The notes under the pieces were generated by a model, which was not told the origin of the DNA, ran no database searches, and saw only the letters and a list, made by a program, of their open reading frames with translations. 64,000 nt of DNA. Source: Gemmatimonadota bacterium. Lineage in GTDB: Bacteria > Gemmatimonadota > Gemmatimonadetes > Gemmatimonadales > Gemmatimonadaceae. Positions within the stretch are counted from its first letter, which is position 1, and each line of letters starts with the position of its first letter. Made by a program: the position numbers and the translations under genes. The stretch lies in the NCBI GenBank assembly GCA_016719105.1, contig JADKAQ010000016.1, forward strand, positions 205,752 to 269,751, in the 5' to 3' direction. Below, piece by piece: positions 51,746 to 61,348 of this stretch.

Positions 51746-52686
51746 CTTCGCCCGATGCACAAACCCGGAGCGTGGTGTCCCACACGCTGCGCGATGTCCC
51801 CGCGCAGCGTGTGGTGGTTGGCACCGGGCCGGATGCGATCACGCTGAATGTGCGTGTCGGCACCAACACGGGGCCACCCGTGCTCCTGTTGCACGGTCAT
51901 CCGCAGACGCACCTGATGTGGCATCGCCTCTGGCCGTTGCTGGCGCCGCATTTCACGCTGGTTGCGCCTGATCTGCGTGGGTACGGCGACTCCGGCAAAC
52001 CCGCCGGCTCTGCCGATCACGCGACCTACAGCAAGCGCGTCATGGCCGCCGACCTCGTCGCACTCATGGAATCGCTCGGCCACCATCGGTTTCTTGTGGT
52101 CGCGCACGATCGAGGCGCGCGCGTGGCGCACCGCCTCGCGATGGACGATCCGGCGCGCGTGCGTGCGATGGTTCTGCTCGACATCGCGCCGACGCTGGCG
52201 ATGTACGAACAGGCGAGCGACGCCTTCGCTCGCGCATACTGGCACTGGTTTTTTCTCATTCAGCCGGCTCCGTTGCCTGAAGCGCTGATCGGTACGAACG
52301 GGGCGCTCTATGTACGCAGCATCCTGGGCGGTCGTCACGCCGGTCTCGGCCCATTTCCCGCCGACGTGCTCGCAGAATACGAACGGTGCGCGAGCGACCC
52401 GGCCACGATCCACGCGATCTGCGAAGACTATCGTGCGTCCGCCAGCATCGACCTCATGCACGACCGTGATGACCGCACGGCTGGTCGTCGGCTGCGCGTG
52501 CCTCTCAGGGTCCTCTGGGGGCAGCACGGCGTCGTGGCCCGGTGCTTCGATGTGCTGCACGAGTGGCGACGCGTGGCTGAAGCGGTTGATGGACGCGCAC
52601 TCGATTGCGGCCACTATCTGGCGGAAGAAGCACCCGACGCGCTCTGCTCCGACATCCTGCCATTCCTGACGACCTACGCGCACTGA
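51742..52686 (+). CDS. Alpha/beta hydrolase, haloacetate dehalogenase-like
   Basis: The 314-residue protein starts at a GTG overlapping the previous stop. It matches the epoxide-hydrolase/fluoroacetate-dehalogenase group. The oxyanion motif is LLLHGHPQTHLMWHRLWPLL, then APDLRGYGDSGKP. The nucleophile elbow VVAHDRGARVAHRLAMDDP has Asp in place of Ser, and a late His lies in ALDCGHYLAEEAP. The HDRG elbow and the RGYGDS block fit DehH1-type haloacetate dehalogenases or epoxide hydrolases. The substrate is not determined. Confidence 0.85.
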   Translation: MTSPDAQTRSVVSHTLRDVPAQRVVVGTGPDAITLNVRVGTNTGPPVLLLHGHPQTHLMWHRLWPLLAPHFTLVAPDLRGYGDSGKPAGSADHATYSKRVMAADLVALMESLGHHRFLVVAHDRGARVAHRLAMDDPARVRAMVLLDIAPTLAMYEQASDAFARAYWHWFFLIQPAPLPEALIGTNGALYVRSILGGRHAGLGPFPADVLAEYERCASDPATIHAICEDYRASASIDLMHDRDDRTAGRRLRVPLRVLWGQHGVVARCFDVLHEWRRVAEAVDGRALDCGHYLAEEAPDALCSDILPFLTTYAH

Positions 52687-52687
52687 C

Positions 52688-53753
52688 ATGAGCCATCACT
52701 ATCGAATCGCCAGCATCCCCGGCGACGGCATCGGCGTTGAAGTCCTGCCGGAAGGCATGCGAGTCGTTGATGCCGTCTGCCGGCGGCACGACATCACGGT
52801 GACCTGGGAGCACAAGCCATGGGCCAGTTGTGCGTGGTACGCCGCGCACGGCGAGATGATGCCGCCGGACTGGCGGGCGCAGCTCCTGGGCACCGACGCG
52901 ATCTTCTTCGGAGCGGTGGGCTGGCCTGCCACGGTTCCGGACCACATCTCGCTCTGGGGCAGCCTGCTGCGTTTCCGGCGGGAGTTCGACCAGTACGTGA
53001 ACCTGCGTCCGGTGAAACTGATGCCCGGCATTCCTTCGCCGCTGGCTGGGCGGGCACCGGGCGACATCGACTTCTATGTCGTCCGCGAGAACACGGAGGG
53101 CGAATACTCCAGCATCGGCGGACGGATCTTCGAAGGACGGAGCGCGAGACCGTCATCCAGGAAACCGTGATGACGCGGACGGGCGTGGATCGTGTCCTGA
53201 AGTTCGCATTTGAGATGGCGCAGCGGCGCCCGAAGCGGCATCTGACATCCGCCACCAAGAGCAACGGCATCTCGATCACGATGCCCTATTGGGATGAACG
53301 CGTTGTCGCGATGTCGGCGCATTTTCCCGATGTGAAGGTGGACAAGTTCCACATCGACATTCTGACCGCGCACTTCGTACAGCACCCCGACTGGTTCGAC
53401 GTCGTGGTGGCCAGCAACCTGTTCGGAGACATTCTCCGATCTGGGGCCGGCGTGTACCGGCACCATCGGCATCGCACCGAGTGCGAACATCAATCCTGAG
53501 CGACACTTCCATCGCTGTTCGAGCCCGTGCACGGCTCGGCCCCGACATCGCCGGTCGTGGTATTGCGAATCCGATCGGTATGATCTGGTCCGGCGCACTG
53601 ATGCTCGAACACCTTGGCCACGCCGAGGCGGCGGCTGAGGTTTTGCAGGCGATCGAGCGCGTGTTGTCCGACCCGCATTCGCCACGCACGCCGGACATGG
53701 GTGGCACAGCCGGCACGGCTGACGTCGGGCGGGCGATCGCGGCAATGCTGTGA
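52688..53753 (+). pseudogene. Tartrate/D-malate/isopropylmalate-type dehydrogenase, frameshifted
   Basis: The start reads MSHHYRIASIPGDGIGVEVL and matches the NAD-dependent beta-decarboxylating dehydrogenase family. FDQYVNLRPVKLMPGIPSPL and YVVRENTEGEYSSIGGRIFE favour the tartrate/D-malate dehydrogenase branch. The frame then shifts near 53130. The next frame holds TATKSNGISITMPYWDERV-like and DVVVASNLFGDILRS segments. A second shift near 53450 leads to GTIGIAPSANINPER, and a third near 53500 to GRGIANPIGMIWSGALMLEH. Joined, they give a full-length enzyme of about 355 residues. Confidence 0.85.
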
Positions 53754-55186
53754 GCCGGTTGCGGATCGCGCTTCCGCTGCTCGCCGGACTCGGGCTGGCG
53801 CTTCTGTCGCCACCCGACGGACTCGCGCCGCACGCATGGCGCTACTTCGCGGTCTTCGTCACGGTGATCCTGGCGCTCATCACCGAGCCATTGCCCGCCG
53901 CCGCAGTCGGATGGATCGGCGTGACGTTCGTGGCCGTCACCGGCGTCCTGTTTTCGCCGGCGCAGCATGCGGATCCTGCGTTCAAGGCACCGGCAGAAGC
54001 CATCAAGTGCGCGCTGGCCGGTTTCTCCAACGCCACCGTCTGGCTGATCTTCGGCGCGTTCGTCTTTTCACTCGGCTACGAGAAAACGGGACTCGGCCGC
54101 CGCATTGCGCTGTTGCTCGTCAGAAAGCTTGGTGGGCGCACGCTCGGCCTCGGGTACGCGATCACACTCGCGGATCTGGTCCTCGCACCGTTCACGCCGT
54201 CCAACACGGCTCGCAGCGCGGGTGCCGTCTATCCGATCATCAGGAACATTCCGGCGCTCTACGGTGCGGGCCCTGACGAATCGCCGCGCAAGATCGGCGC
54301 ATACCTGATGTGGGTGGCCTTCGCCAGCACCTGCGTGACGAGTGCCATGTTCGTCACCGCGCTCGCACCGAACCTGCTGCTCGTCAACATCGTTCGGGAT
54401 CGGGTCGGGATCGGGATCACGTGGACGCAATGGTGCCTCGGATTTCTCCCGATTGGAGTTCCGCTGCTGGCGGCACTGCCCTGGCTCATCTTCCGGCTGT
54501 TTCCACCGGAGATCACGTCGAGCGAGGAGGTCCCCGCGTGGGCAGCCCGCGAACTGGTTGCGATGGGGCGCGTGACGCGTGCTGAGCGAATCATGGCGGG
54601 CCTGGTCGGTCTGGCGCTCGTGTTGTGGATCTTCGCCGGTCGCTGGATCGACCCCACAACGACCGCGCTTGCAGTGATCGCGCTGCTCCTGATCACTCGC
54701 ACGATCACGTGGGATGATCTGGTCGCGCACAAGCCCGCGTGGAACATCCTCGCCTGGTTCGCCACGCTGGTGGCGCTCGCGGACGGCCTCAGTCGGGTGG
54801 GTTTCATCAGCTGGTTCGGGCAGCGTGCGGCCACGGTGCTGTCCGGGTATCCGCCGACCTTCGTGATGTTGATGCTCGTCGTGGTGTTCTTCCTGATCCA
54901 CTATCTCTTTGCCAGTCTCACCGCGCACACGACCGCGCTGCTGCCCGTCGTCCTGGCCGCCGGTGCAGCCGTGCCGGATCTGCCGATGCAGCCGTTCGTG
55001 ATGCTGCTTGGCTACTCGCTCGGATTGATGGGTGTGCTGACGCCATATGCCACCGGACCAGCGCCGGTGTACTACGCCTGCGGATTTCTCGATCGTCGCG
55101 ACTTCTGGCGCCTTGGGCTGGTGTTCGGCGCGATCTTCCTCGCCGCGTTGCTGGCGCTTGGAGCGTGGATGCTGGTGATGATGTGA
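53750..55186 (+). CDS. DASS-family (SLC13-like) dicarboxylate/tartrate transporter
   Basis: The 478-residue protein has about 12 membrane helices and begins at a GTG overlapping the previous stop. The family signatures are VFSLGYEKTGLGRRIALLLV, the substrate-site motif APFTPSNTARSAGAVYPII and, near the end, SLTAHTTALLPVVLAAG and GVLTPYATGPAPVYYACGF. Members exchange or symport succinate, citrate or tartrate across the inner membrane. Coupling to the tartrate-dehydrogenase-like gene makes a C4-dicarboxylate or tartrate substrate likely, which is inference. Confidence 0.9.
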   Translation: MSRLRIALPLLAGLGLALLSPPDGLAPHAWRYFAVFVTVILALITEPLPAAAVGWIGVTFVAVTGVLFSPAQHADPAFKAPAEAIKCALAGFSNATVWLIFGAFVFSLGYEKTGLGRRIALLLVRKLGGRTLGLGYAITLADLVLAPFTPSNTARSAGAVYPIIRNIPALYGAGPDESPRKIGAYLMWVAFASTCVTSAMFVTALAPNLLLVNIVRDRVGIGITWTQWCLGFLPIGVPLLAALPWLIFRLFPPEITSSEEVPAWAARELVAMGRVTRAERIMAGLVGLALVLWIFAGRWIDPTTTALAVIALLLITRTITWDDLVAHKPAWNILAWFATLVALADGLSRVGFISWFGQRAATVLSGYPPTFVMLMLVVVFFLIHYLFASLTAHTTALLPVVLAAGAAVPDLPMQPFVMLLGYSLGLMGVLTPYATGPAPVYYACGFLDRRDFWRLGLVFGAIFLAALLALGAWMLVMM

Positions 55187-55510
55187 ACGACGTGTTGGTC
55201 GGGGCACTGCACCGTCCGGCGGGGAACGGCCGGCGGGGTGGCCGCAAGCTTCCCCGGAGGCAGGGCCACGAACAGTCAGACTTCGGATCGGTTTGACGTC
55301 CCCCCGGAAAAGGTGTGTGTAGGACGGGTAAGCCTACGCGGCCTCGGGGGAGCTGCCCGTCAGGCTGATCCTATTGACCAATTCGGCAGCTCCCACCGCA
55401 AGACTTATTCGGGCAACCCGTCCAATCACAAGAACGCAAGTCATGCGGGCAGCAGGACAATCGAACGAGCAAGCGCATCACTAACTGCGTCAAGCAAAAA
55501 GTACATAGAT
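55187..55510. other. Spacer between convergent transporter and FtsK-like genes
   Basis: There is no gene. A perfect 10-bp inverted repeat GGGAGCTGCC...GGCAGCTCCC (about 55347-55394, loop near 28 nt) may be a terminator or an element end. Base composition drops noticeably towards the FtsK-like gene. Confidence 0.45.
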
Positions 55511-56647
55511 CTAAAGTTCGTACCGCGCAAACTGGACACGGAGTTTCGCGCTTCCCACCTTGACAATCGCATCACCCTTTCCCACAAGCAACTCTGCACC
55601 TCCCTCGTCCAATACAACACGACTTTCTGTGCCCGTGTTGACGCGCAGCGCAATCCTACCGGGCAGATTCCCCTTGACCACGGTATTCACAACCTGAACG
55701 ACTGGCTTCTGTGTCGAAACAATGACGTGAATGCCGGCCGCACGGGCCTTCTGCGAGAGACGCTGTAGGCACTTCTCGATCTTCTTTCGATCACCATCGT
55801 CGCTGACAAGATCCGCGTACTCATCAAGAACGATAATCCATCGTGCGATCGTTTCGCCTGTCGCTCGATAGTCCTCGACACTCCGGACCAATGGGCCGGC
55901 ACGCCGAAATTGCTCGTACCGTCGATCCATTTCGGAGACAGCCCCTTCGAGTAGCTCAATCGCGTCTTCGCTGGTCCATCCTATCCGACCACCGGAATGC
56001 GGAAGTTTTGCAAGACTCGTCAGTTCTGTTTGTTTTGGATCGACAAGATGAAGCTCCAGCTCATCCGAGTCATAGTAGCGAGCGGCGCCGTGGAGAATCG
56101 TCAGCAGAGCCTCAGACTTCCCACTCCCGGTCACGCCGGCGATTAGCAAGTGTGGTGAATTGGAGCTCGCAAGATCGATCTGGACGATGTTACCGGCTAC
56201 GTCCTCGCCGAGCGGGATCGCAAACTTTCCACTGCCTCGCCGCCATCTTGACCACATGTGCACCGCATCGACGAAGTAGCGCTCCGCGTCAGCCTTCGGG
56301 ACAGTAAGGAGAATCTTTCCCAAGTGCGTCGAGCATCCGATAAACGCGTCCGCTGGAAGCTTGAGGCGAAGCTTGAGGTTGTCGAGCTGTGCCTCAACCC
56401 TACTAACCGACACACCGTATGCGGGCGACACTGCGTACTCGACAAACGCCGGACCTTCCTGATAGGGAATCTCACCTGCGGGCCGAATAACCTTTACACC
56501 GAACTCACTCAGCGAAGACAACAGCGAAGCATACCGAGACTCAAGCGTCTGCTTGCCAAGCAACCTATGGACAACAGGCTGAACCTCCGGCGCCGAATCC
56601 GCGTCGCGATGAAGCTCATGCTGACTTTGAAGCTGATGACTGTCCTG
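55511..56647 (-). CDS. FtsK/SpoIIIE-like DNA translocase, 5'-truncated
   Basis: The frame is open from the junction at 56647 to a stop at 55511; the usual start is missing. The product resembles the FtsK beta and alpha motor domains: GVSVSRVEAQLDNLKLRLKL, Walker A LLIAGVTGSGKSEALLTILH, HLVDPKQTELTSLAKLPHSG, Walker B WIIVLDEYADLVSDDGD and GIHVIVSTQKPVVQVVNTVV. No membrane part or gamma domain is present. Base composition is lower in GC than its surroundings, pointing to recent acquisition. The IS91 fragment abuts its 5' side. Confidence 0.85.
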   Translation of the reverse strand, partial: QDSHQLQSQHELHRDADSAPEVQPVVHRLLGKQTLESRYASLLSSLSEFGVKVIRPAGEIPYQEGPAFVEYAVSPAYGVSVSRVEAQLDNLKLRLKLPADAFIGCSTHLGKILLTVPKADAERYFVDAVHMWSRWRRGSGKFAIPLGEDVAGNIVQIDLASSNSPHLLIAGVTGSGKSEALLTILHGAARYYDSDELELHLVDPKQTELTSLAKLPHSGGRIGWTSEDAIELLEGAVSEMDRRYEQFRRAGPLVRSVEDYRATGETIARWIIVLDEYADLVSDDGDRKKIEKCLQRLSQKARAAGIHVIVSTQKPVVQVVNTVVKGNLPGRIALRVNTGTESRVVLDEGGAELLVGKGDAIVKVGSAKLRVQFARYEL

Positions 56648-57426
56648 TGGAGCGGCTCACCTACGACCGCGCCGCCCACGCGGTGACGTATCGCTCCGAC
56701 AAGTCCGAGGGCCCGACGGCGGGCACCGAGACCGTGGACCCGCTGGAGTTCCTCGCGCGAGTGCTCGTGCACATTCCGGACAAGGGGCACGTCACGACGC
56801 GGTACTATGGCTGGTATGCGAACCGCCCCCGCGGCATGCGGCTGAAGGCGACGCCCGCCGCCGCCGGGCCGCCCGCGATCGCGCCCGCGCCTCGCCTCGC
56901 GCCGACCGAGGTGGCCCGCCGATGGGCGTTGCTCCTGCAGCAGATCTTCGAGGTCGACCCACTCGCGTGTCCCACCTGCCGCGGCGCGATGCGCGTCGTG
57001 GCGTTCATTACGCAGTCGTCGGTCATCGACCAGATCCTCACCCACCTCCGCACCCGCGCCGTGCCCGCGCCCCACCCCGGCGCCCGGAGCCCGCCATCGA
57101 CGCGGGCCCCTGCGAGCCGGAGCCCCGCGCGCGCCCCGCGCCTGGCCGCCGACGCCCCGTCGCCCGGCTGAGGACGCCCTCCCCACCTCCCGCCTCCACG
57201 CGGGGGCGGTTGGCGTGCGCGGTGGTACCACCGGTCCGTCAGATGAGCCGCCCAGGTTCGACCACCCAGGGTGCCGAAGGTCGTGACCGACGTTCCCCCG
57301 GCGCTCACGGCACCAGAACGAGATCGATGGCCTCCCCGCCGCCCGCCACGAGGCGCTGGCGAGGTCGGCGATCGCGCGCTATGGTCGACGCATAGCCGAC
57401 TCGCGCCGATCGAAATTCCTATCCCG
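56648..57426 (+). mobile_element. IS91-family element, copy 2 (left-truncated)
   Basis: From 56648 (GGAGCGGCTCACCTACGACC) the sequence is near-identical to copy 1 from about 44450 to its right end. It carries the last part of the transposase in one frame (YDRAAHAVTYRSDKSEGPTA to RLAADAPSPG, stop 57171). This copy lacks the extra C seen in copy 1. The right end GATCGAAATTCCTATCCCG stops at 57426, where an IS3 orfB is cut. The N-terminal two thirds, including the HUH motif, are absent. Confidence 0.85.
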
Positions 57427-58187
57427 ATCCGCCACGCTTCGATCTTCTCGATCGCATCTTCGATCGACTCGAACTGCATCACGTTCAGGCACTCATCGCG
57501 CAGCCGCCCATTGAACGACTCTATGTGCCCGTTTTCAGTGGGTTTTCCGGGATGGATGAAGTCGAGCTTCACGCCTCGCCGATACGCCCATTCTTCGAGC
57601 ACTTTCGACGTGAACTCCGTGCCGTGATCGATCGTGATCGACGCCGGTGTGCCAGTGCGCTCGATCGCCCGGTCCAAGGCCGCGACAACGTCGCGGCCGC
57701 CGAACGAAAACCGCGGCTCAAGCAACGGAGTCTGACGACTGAACTGATCGACGATGGTGAGCACCCGAAAAGCCCTGCCGCCGAACAACTGGTCATGGAC
57801 GAAATCCATGCTCCAACGCTCGTGCGTACGCCGCGCCTGAGGAACGGGGCCGCGATGCAGGCTCATGTGTTTGCGACGACGCACTCGCATGCGGATTTGC
57901 AGCCCTTCGAAGCGATACCAGCGATACACGCGCTTCCGGTTCACGTTCCAGCCCTCTCGTCGCAGCATGACGTGGATGGGCTGATAGCCGAAGCGCGGTC
58001 TGGCGTGCGCGATCTCGCGGATGCGAAGTCGCAGTGCCGACTGATCTCTCGCCTGGCTCTTGGCATACCACCCGCCATGGGAAAACTGCCCCAGCTCGAT
58101 CGCCTTGCGTACGCTCACCGCGTAGCGCTCCCGAATCCACTCGGCCAGCGCGCGTCTGCGCGCTGGCCTCAGAGCTTTTTTCGGACG
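57427..58187 (-). pseudogene. IS3-family transposase OrfB, 3'-truncated
   Basis: The DDE transposase reads RPRFGYQPIHVMLRREGWNV, then RWSMDFVHDQLFGGRAFRVL, SITIDHGTEFTSKVLEEWAY and the Glu segment ENGHIESFNGRLRDECLNVM. It breaks at IEAWRI where the IS91 end is joined, so about 40 C-terminal residues are gone. It is read from orfA by a probable -1 slip at CGAAAAAAGC near 58172-58181. Confidence 0.85.
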
Positions 58188-58435
58188 ACTTCTCCCAGGA
58201 TATGCTTGTCGAGCGTGAGCTCGGCGACCAGACGCTTGAGCCTCGCGTTCTCATCGCGCAGCTGACGCATCTCGCGGATCTCCGTCATGCCGAGCTTGCC
58301 GTACTTCCTCTTCCACAGGTAAAAGCTCGCCTCGCTCACGCCCAGCTGCCGGCACACGTCGACCACGGGCGTCCCGCCCTCAGCCTGGCGCAGCGCGTAG
58401 GTGATCTGCTCTTCCGTAAACCGCCTGCCCTTCAT
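58169..58435 (-). CDS. IS3-family transposase OrfA
   Basis: The 88-residue protein is an intact OrfA: MKGRRFTEEQITYALRQAEG, the helix-turn-helix ACRQLGVSEASFYLWKRKYG-like segment and a leucine-zipper region MRQLRDENARLKRLVAELTL ending VVRKKL. The A6G slip site at its 3' end would direct OrfAB fusion. The partner orfB is truncated, so the element cannot move by itself. Confidence 0.9.
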   Translation of the reverse strand: MKGRRFTEEQITYALRQAEGGTPVVDVCRQLGVSEASFYLWKRKYGKLGMTEIREMRQLRDENARLKRLVAELTLDKHILGEVVRKKL

Positions 58436-58569
58436 GCTCCTCGTCTCCTCTGGTGGGAAACCTCAGAGCCAGCTTGGTCCAACTCCAAACTGTCCGGAAT
58501 TCGGGGACGACGCCAAATGCGGCCTTGACTCCCCGTCCCGCGGTACTGAAATGGGGGTCAGGTCAGTAG

Positions 58570-59773
58570 TGACCTGCGCCCCGAAAACGGGACCAGATGA
58601 TAGGTTAGGGGCACGAGCCCGGCGAGGCGCCGGAGGAGGCCCACATGAAGCGGAAGCGCTTCACCGAAGAGCAGATCGTCGCGATCCTGAAGGAGGCGGC
58701 GGGCAGTGACAACGCCCGCTTGGTGGTGCTAGCACGGCATCACCGAGACCACGTTCTACCGCTGGAAGGCGAAGTACAGCGGGATCGGCGTGCCCGAGGT
58801 GAAACGGCTCAAGGCCCTCGAGGACGAGAACGCGCCTCAAGCGCCTCGTGGCCGAGCTCAGCCCTCGACAACGCGATGCTCAAAGACGTGGTGGGACGAA
58901 AGTGGTGACGCCGGCACAGCGACGGACCGCCGTCACCTATCTCAAGGCCACGTATCCCGTGAGCACCCGTCGCGCGTGCGAGCTCGTGCACCTGGCGCGC
59001 TCGCGCTGGTATCACCAGAGTACCCGGCCCAGTGATGACGCCTTGGCGGACGCGTTGCGCGAGAAGGCCGCCGAGCGACCCCGCTGGGGCTATCGCCGGC
59101 TGCACGTGCTCCTCGCCCGCGACGGCTGGCAGGTGAATCACAAGCGCGTGCGCCGTGTTTATCGCAGTACGGGGTTGCAGGTCAGACGACGGAAACGGAA
59201 ACAGGTCGCGCTCGCGCGGGTGCCTCGTCCCGTCGCCATCCAGCCGAATCAGGTCTGGGCGATGGACTTCATCAGCGATCAGTGCGCGACCGGTCGCCGC
59301 TTTCGCGTGCTCAGCCTGATCGACACGTGCACGCGGGAGTGCCTCGCATTGGAAGTCGACACGTCACTGCCCGCCGCTCGCGTGGTGCGCGTCCTCGAGG
59401 ACGTCACCAGCCTGCGCGGCACGCCACGCGCGATCACGGTGGACAACGGGCCCGAGTTCGTCGCCCGCGCGCTCGATGCGTGGGCGTATGCGCGTCAGGT
59501 GCAACTCGCCTTCATCCGCCCCGGGAAGCCCGTCGAGAACGCGTACGTCGAGCTTTCACGACAAGATCCGCGCCGAATGCCTGGACCAGCACTGGTTCAC
59601 GGATCTGCATGATGCCCGAGGCATAATCTCCGCGTGGCAGGACGACTACAACACGGTCCGTCCGCATAGCTCCCTGCAGCAATTGACCCCACACGAATAC
59701 GCGCGCACCTTCACCCATTCACCCCAGTCCCCGGCCTACACTTCGTAGTGGTCCCGTGAAGGGGCGCAGGTCA
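58570..59773 (+). mobile_element. IS3-family element, complete ends, damaged genes
   Basis: Terminal inverted repeats are TGACCTGCGCCCCGAAAACG on the left and, on the complement of the right end, TGACCTGCGCCCCTTCACGG, placing the element at 58570-59773 (1204 bp). No target duplication is seen. Its right end abuts a half attC site, suggesting it inserted into site G or deleted its left half. Confidence 0.88.
58645..59748 (+). pseudogene. IS3-family transposase OrfA/OrfB, frameshifted
   Basis: OrfA begins MKRKRFTEEQIVAILKEAAG at 58645 but changes frame three times: near 58715, 58835 and 58860. OrfB starts at the GTG at 58905, overlapping the orfA stop, and carries SRRACELVHLARSRWYHQST-like sequence, VWAMDFISDQCATGRRFRVL and AITVDNGPEFVARALDAWAY. 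A shift at about 59550 hits right at the catalytic Glu (NAYVE/SFHDKIRAECLDQ). The last frame ends at 59748. Confidence 0.85.
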
Positions 59774-59806
59774 CCGCCCATTGTCAGCTCCAACCTCATG
59801 TTAGGC
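59774..59806 (-). repeat. Half attC-like site G
   Basis: Only the right end remains: CAGCTCCAACCTCATGTTAG through GTTAGGC at 59800-59806. The rest is missing, with the IS3 element ending at 59773. The TAA stop of the next cassette gene lies within GTTAGGC (complement). Confidence 0.6.
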
Positions 59807-60472
59807 CGCACCGTCAGGTGATCTATCCGTGGGCGCTTCCACTCCTGGCGAATACACCTGCGCCGCCACCCGCAGATTGGCCGCGGGATCGGTCGGAAGT
59901 TCCGTCAGTGGTACATCGAGAAAGCTGTCGAGGATCGCGATTGTCGACTGCAGAACTGCGACGAGCTCCGGATTCCTCAGCCGCGCATCTAGCAGTCGTG
60001 ACTCCCGCACCCCTTGGCAGTACTCCAAGAGTGCCGTCAGGGCACGCCTGATGGTCTCCTTGGAATAGGGGAGTTCATCAGTTGAACGAAACATGCACCG
60101 GGCGTGAGGTCTCGACTCATCCGCCAAAAGGCTGCTGTACGCCTCTCTTATGCGCTCCACCGCTTGTAGGTGCTCGGGGTTGTCGAGATCGACAGCGCCG
60201 AGGAGGTCCGCTTCTTTCACCGGCGGACTGGGCGCGAAGTTCATCCGAGCCTCTAGCGCCATGGCGACGCGTGTCGCGCTAACGCTTTGCGCTACCCTCA
60301 CGCCAGCCACAGCAAATGGCACAAGGGCCCATTTCCAGCCGGTGAAGTACCAGACAGCAGCGCCTATCGCGCACCAGAGCCACGTAGCATTGGCATGCGT
60401 TTGCGCGCTCGCGCGAAACTGCTCCGCTGTATTGCCATCCTTGATGGCGGCTTCGACCAAGCGCATCGGCAA
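59801..60472 (-). CDS. Cassette-borne membrane protein of unknown function
   Basis: The 223-residue protein starts at a TTG at 60472, or at the ATG two codons later, about 37 nt from site H. It has one or two hydrophobic segments (TWLWCAIGAAVWYFTGWKWA and LVPFAVAGVRVAQ) followed by a long soluble helical part with LQAVERIREAYSSLLADESR and YSKETIRRALTALLEYCQGV. No family is recognised. Its stop is embedded in the end of site G. Confidence 0.75.
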   Translation of the reverse strand: MPMRLVEAAIKDGNTAEQFRASAQTHANATWLWCAIGAAVWYFTGWKWALVPFAVAGVRVAQSVSATRVAMALEARMNFAPSPPVKEADLLGAVDLDNPEHLQAVERIREAYSSLLADESRPHARCMFRSTDELPYSKETIRRALTALLEYCQGVRESRLLDARLRNPELVAVLQSTIAILDSFLDVPLTELPTDPAANLRVAAQVYSPGVEAPTDRSPDGAA

Positions 60473-60508
60473 GTAGTTGCTAGTCCGGTGAAGCGGTGTC
60501 CTACGGCG

Positions 60509-60601
60509 GCCTAACGTTCGAGCTCAACTGCAGCGGAAGGCAATAAAATGCGCGCAGCGCATACGCTAATGATCCGCTGTCTGTTGCAGCGAGTGTTACA
60601 C
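60509..60601 (-). repeat. attC-like site H
   Basis: The ends are GCCTAAC (60509-60515) and GTTACAC (60595-60601). Arms GAGCTCAACTGCAGCGGA and TCCGCTGTCTGTTGCAGCGA are complementary with extrahelical bases, and a small terminal palindrome TGCGCGCAGCGCAT lies in the middle. Confidence 0.85.
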
Positions 60602-60655
60602 CGCCGCGCGAAAAAGTCGACCGCTAGAGTGGCTATTCGCGACACGCGAAAGTCG

Positions 60656-61276
60656 CTAGCTCGTCACAGCATCGCCGTCGCCGTTGACGGGCCGGAGAAA
60701 CATGGTGGCCTCAAGGGGCAAGAAGACATCGGCCACTTGGCGGAGTTGAGGGCTCAGCCCGTGTTGGAACGACGCAATCACTACCTGCTTGCCGCTTCGT
60801 TGGACCTCCGCTACCAAGGGTACAAAATCCTCGTCGCCGGTAACGAGAAGTAAGACATCGAAGTTGTCTTGATACGTGTTGCTTAGCACGTCGGTACAGA
60901 TCTCGATGTCGAGGCGCTTGGACGACTCACCGCCACTTGGACGCTGATAGATCCGAGGAGTCAGCTTCATTCGCTGATTTCCGATTGTCTGACTTCCAAG
61001 GTCGCATTCGCGAAGTGCTTCCAATGACGCCTGTCGCTGTACATCGTCGTTCCCAACGAGGGAGAAGTAGTACGAAGCTCTGATGACGTCGAATGGGATG
61101 ATGAACTCCTGAAACGGATTCGCAACCCAGATGTAGTTTCTTGGGCTATGTACCTTGTGTCCATGCTCGACGTGGCTGCGGGCGGCAAGCACTCTCTCGT
61201 AGCCGCGCACCAAATTCTCGCCGTCGACGAAGACCATCATTCGCTTTCGTGTCACGATCACGCTCGTTCGACGCAT
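60656..61276 (-). CDS. NYN-domain (LabA/PIN-like) protein
   Basis: The protein of about 206 residues has the NYN order of the PIN-like nuclease superfamily: MMVFVDGENLVRGYERVL with the first Asp, KRLDIEICTDVLSNTYQDNF with the second, and DVLLLVTGDEDFVPLVAEVQ with the third acidic cluster. It ends RQVADVFLPLEATMFLRPV. NYN proteins are putative RNases and occur in defence and regulatory contexts. The ATG at 61276 gives a short leader; 61240 is an alternative start. It fills the cassette between sites H and I. Confidence 0.85.
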   Translation of the reverse strand: MRRTSVIVTRKRMMVFVDGENLVRGYERVLAARSHVEHGHKVHSPRNYIWVANPFQEFIIPFDVIRASYYFSLVGNDDVQRQASLEALRECDLGSQTIGNQRMKLTPRIYQRPSGGESSKRLDIEICTDVLSNTYQDNFDVLLLVTGDEDFVPLVAEVQRSGKQVVIASFQHGLSPQLRQVADVFLPLEATMFLRPVNGDGDAVTS

Positions 61277-61348
61277 CTGTCGGTCAACGGTGAGGAGCCA
61301 TAGAACGTCAGAAATGCGCAGGCGCGTAGCACAACAGGATGGCGGGCG

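Larger units (their letters stand above)
57427..58500 (-). mobile_element. IS3-family element, truncated on its orfB side
   Basis: This contains orfA and most of orfB. The intact end lies near 58490-58500 (complement CCGAATTCCGGACAGTTTGG), but without the opposite end the inverted repeat cannot be confirmed. Sequence from 58500 to 58569 (CCCGTCCCGCGGTACTGAAA and onwards) is unassigned. Confidence 0.75.
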
